Positions 6,070 to 7,571 of a stretch of DNA of 7,571 nt are shown here, piece after piece. A program made the translations under genes and the position numbers. The notes under the pieces are model-generated. The model made no database searches, was not told where the DNA came from, and saw only the letters and a list, made by a program, of their open reading frames with translations. The stretch comes from Nitrospiraceae bacterium (GTDB lineage Bacteria; Nitrospirota; Nitrospiria; Nitrospirales; Nitrospiraceae), in NCBI GenBank assembly GCA_025934615.1, contig JAICXS010000077.1, positions 1-7,571 on the forward strand, written 5' to 3'. Each line of letters starts with the position of its first letter. Positions within the stretch are counted from its first letter, which is position 1.

Positions 6070-6915
6070 ATGGAATTCACTGAAGAACAAATCTCGCGCT
6101 ACAGCCGCCATATTCTTCTACCCGAAGTCGGCGGGAAAGGGCAAAAGAAGATTGCGCAGGCGAAGATCTTGCTCGTCGGCGCGGGCGGTCTCGGCTCTCC
6201 TGCCGCGCTCTATTTGGCGGCGGCCGGTGTCGGCACGATCGGATTGATCGACAGTGACGTGGTGGATCTCTCGAATCTTCAGCGGCAGGTTCTCCATCAT
6301 ACCGCCGATATCGGTCGGCCAAAAGTGCTGTCGGGAAAAGAGAAAATACAGGCGCTGAATCCCGATGTGACGGTGGTCATGCATGAAGAGCGGCTGACCG
6401 CGAAGAATGCGCTCAAGATCGTCAGCGACTATGATGTCGTTATCGATGGCGTAGATAATTTCCCGGCAAAATTTCTCATCAACGATGCATGCTTCTTTGC
6501 CGGCAAATCAATGGTGCATGGCGGGATTCTCCGATTCGACGGTCGCGTCTTTACGATTATCCCGGGGCAGACCGCGTGCTATCGCTGTGTCTTTAAGAAT
6601 CCGCCGCCGCCTGGATTGGTCGCCAGTTGTCAGGAAGCCGGTGTGATCGGAGTGTTGGCGGGTATCATCGGCTCGCTTCAGGCGACAGAAGCGCTGAAGC
6701 TCGTGCTGAAAATCGGCAAGCCCTTGACGGACCGGATGCTGGACTTCGATGCGCGCCGTACCGCATTCCGTGAAATTAAAATCCGGCGCAATCCGAATTG
6801 CCCGCTCTGCGGACGCAATCCGACGATTACGGAACTGTTTGACCACGAGCCGGAATCGTGTGAACTGAAACCGGCAGCCGTCAGCAATCAGCCCTCAGCC
6901 GTCAGCAAAGCCTGA
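6070..6915 (+). CDS. moeB: MoeB/ThiF-family E1-like sulfur-carrier adenylyltransferase
   Basis: The 281-residue protein starts with the family signature RYSRHILLPEVG (10-21). GAGGLGSP (37-44) binds ATP, and SNLQRQVLH (68-76) with D126-D129 in VIDGVDNF are the adenylation residues. Zinc cysteines are paired as C170/C173 (CYRC) and C244/C247 (CPLC), and C187 sits at the position of the conserved Cys in E. coli MoeB. The enzyme adenylates the C-terminal Gly of a ubiquitin-like carrier, here most likely the 66-aa protein two genes upstream. There is no C-terminal rhodanese domain, so sulfur must come from another protein or from sulfide. The last ~12 residues are encoded by a heptamer repeat and are probably dispensable. 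ATG 6070 starts directly before the conserved N-terminus, though the ribosome binding site is weak. MoeB versus ThiF naming rests on family resemblance and context. Confidence 0.9.
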   Translation: MEFTEEQISRYSRHILLPEVGGKGQKKIAQAKILLVGAGGLGSPAALYLAAAGVGTIGLIDSDVVDLSNLQRQVLHHTADIGRPKVLSGKEKIQALNPDVTVVMHEERLTAKNALKIVSDYDVVIDGVDNFPAKFLINDACFFAGKSMVHGGILRFDGRVFTIIPGQTACYRCVFKNPPPPGLVASCQEAGVIGVLAGIIGSLQATEALKLVLKIGKPLTDRMLDFDARRTAFREIKIRRNPNCPLCGRNPTITELFDHEPESCELKPAAVSNQPSAVSKA

Positions 6916-6940
6916 AACTGAGAGCTGAAAGCTGAGAGCT
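6874..6940 (+). repeat. Inverted pair of heptamer tandem arrays at the moeB-thrC junction
   Basis: Four exact-period units TCAGCNN occupy 6881-6908 (TCAGCAA, TCAGCCC, TCAGCCG, TCAGCAA), preceded by a degenerate GCAGCCG. From 6912 to 6940 follow units of the complementary type (CTGAAA, CTGAGAG, CTGAAAG, CTGAGAG, CT). The two arrays can pair as TCAGC with GCTGA, separated by 2-base mismatches. The first array is translated as the end of moeB (AAVSNQPSAVSKA) and the stop codon TGA (6913-6915) lies in the second. There is no clear T-run after it, so I do not call a terminator. Confidence 0.8.
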
Positions 6941-6964
6941 TCTTTGCTGTGTGAAGGTGTTTCT

Positions 6965-7571
6965 ATGACTAAGATGAAAGCGTTGGTGTGCCGAGAATGC
7001 GGAAAGGAATATCCGACCGCAGCGATTCATGTCTGTGAAATGTGCTTCGGGCCGCTTGAGGTGAAGTACAACTACGCGGACATCAAGAATATCGTCTCAC
7101 GGAAAAAAATCGAAAATGGCCCCTATAGTATGTGGCGCTACATCGATTTGCTCCCAATCGAAGGTGAGGCGACCATCGGTCAGCATGCCGGCTTCACGCC
7201 GATGGTCCGCGCGAAGAATCTCGGCGCATTCCTCGGCCTGGATGAACTGTACATCAAGAACGATACGGTCAACCATCCGACGCTCTCGTTTAAGGATCGG
7301 GTCGTGGCCGTGGCGCTCACAAGAGCGCGCGAACTGGGATTCGAGACCGTGGCCTGCGCCTCAACGGGCAATTTGGCCAATTCCGTGGCAGCCCATGCGG
7401 CCGCAGCCGGCATGCAGTGTTATGTCTTTATCCCAGGCGATTTGGAAGCAGCCAAAGTGCTCGGCAACCTGATCTATAAACCCAACGTCGTTGAGGTCGA
7501 AGGCAATTATGACGATGTGAATCGGCTGTGCAGCGAAATCGCCGCCGAACACCGTTGGGCCTTTGTCAATA
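6965..7571 (+). CDS. thrC: Threonine synthase, 5' part (cut by window edge)
   Basis: The frame is open from ATG 6965 to the window end, giving 202 codons. The N-terminus is a zinc-ribbon-like region with C9, C12, C24 and C27 (CRECGKEYP and CEMCFGPLE), common in the longer bacterial and archaeal threonine synthases. The PLP domain follows: GFTPMVRAKNLG (76-87), the Schiff-base lysine K110 in TLSFKDR (7292-7294), and STGNLANSVAAHAA for substrate and cofactor binding. The enzyme converts O-phosphohomoserine to threonine in the cytoplasm. GAAGG (6953-6957) is well placed, 7 bp before ATG; an ATG three codons later is less well spaced. Threonine synthase with a sulfur carrier, cysteine synthase and E1-like enzyme suggests one transcript for amino-acid synthesis. 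The family also includes related PLP lyases, but the motif set fits ThrC well. Confidence 0.9.
   Translation, partial: MTKMKALVCRECGKEYPTAAIHVCEMCFGPLEVKYNYADIKNIVSRKKIENGPYSMWRYIDLLPIEGEATIGQHAGFTPMVRAKNLGAFLGLDELYIKNDTVNHPTLSFKDRVVAVALTRARELGFETVACASTGNLANSVAAHAAAAGMQCYVFIPGDLEAAKVLGNLIYKPNVVEVEGNYDDVNRLCSEIAAEHRWAFVN

Noticed and set aside
6929..6950. AAGCT-GAG-AGCTT as a rho-independent terminator after moeB
   Set aside because: The stem is only 5 bp and A+T-containing, the following bases are not a T-run, and thrC starts shortly after with a good ribosome binding site.

Overview
The window looks like chromosomal DNA of a Nitrospira-type bacterium (phylum Nitrospirota). This is inferred from gene content, moderately high GC and a dispersed palindromic repeat that I associate with Nitrospira genomes from memory. 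No taxonomic search was possible.

Layout. (1) Positions 1-237, + strand: the 3' end of a GlcG/HbpS-type (DUF336) gene whose reading frame is interrupted by an in-frame TAA at 76-78. (2) Positions 247-4119, - strand: a compact five-gene operon, convergent with the first gene. In transcription order it encodes an unrecognised 127-aa protein, a secreted or anchored single-HKD phospholipase-D-family nuclease, an FAD-dependent aromatic-ring-hydroxylase-type oxidoreductase, a nucleotidyltransferase-fold protein whose two catalytic Asp are both Asn, and a membrane-anchored TPM-domain protein. Gene spacings are 14 bp, 6 bp and a 4-bp overlap, plus one junction filled by a repeat. (3) Positions 4120-4808: a divergent intergenic region of about 690 bp with no convincing gene. 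(4) Positions 4809-7571, + strand: a sulfur-transfer and amino-acid cluster made of a ThiS/MoaD-like sulfur carrier, a CysK-type cysteine synthase, a MoeB/ThiF-type E1-like activating enzyme, and threonine synthase, which runs off the right edge.

How the right-hand cluster probably works: the E1-like enzyme adenylates the C-terminal Gly of the carrier protein and allows it to become a thiocarboxylate. The PLP enzyme then uses the protein-bound sulfur to make cysteine, as in the CysO-CysM system of mycobacteria. The carrier here ends in GGGC, so a residue or two must probably be trimmed before activation. A JAMM/M67 (Mec-type) peptidase would do this; none is visible here and it may lie downstream.

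Two copies of a ~122-124 bp imperfect palindrome (AGGATGCT...AGCATCCT) sit at gene junctions, one in each operon and both in the same orientation relative to transcription. One copy supplies the start codon and about the first 40 codons of the nuclease gene. A separate heptamer array (TCAGCNN, then its complement) forms the last codons of the E1-like gene and the spacer before threonine synthase.
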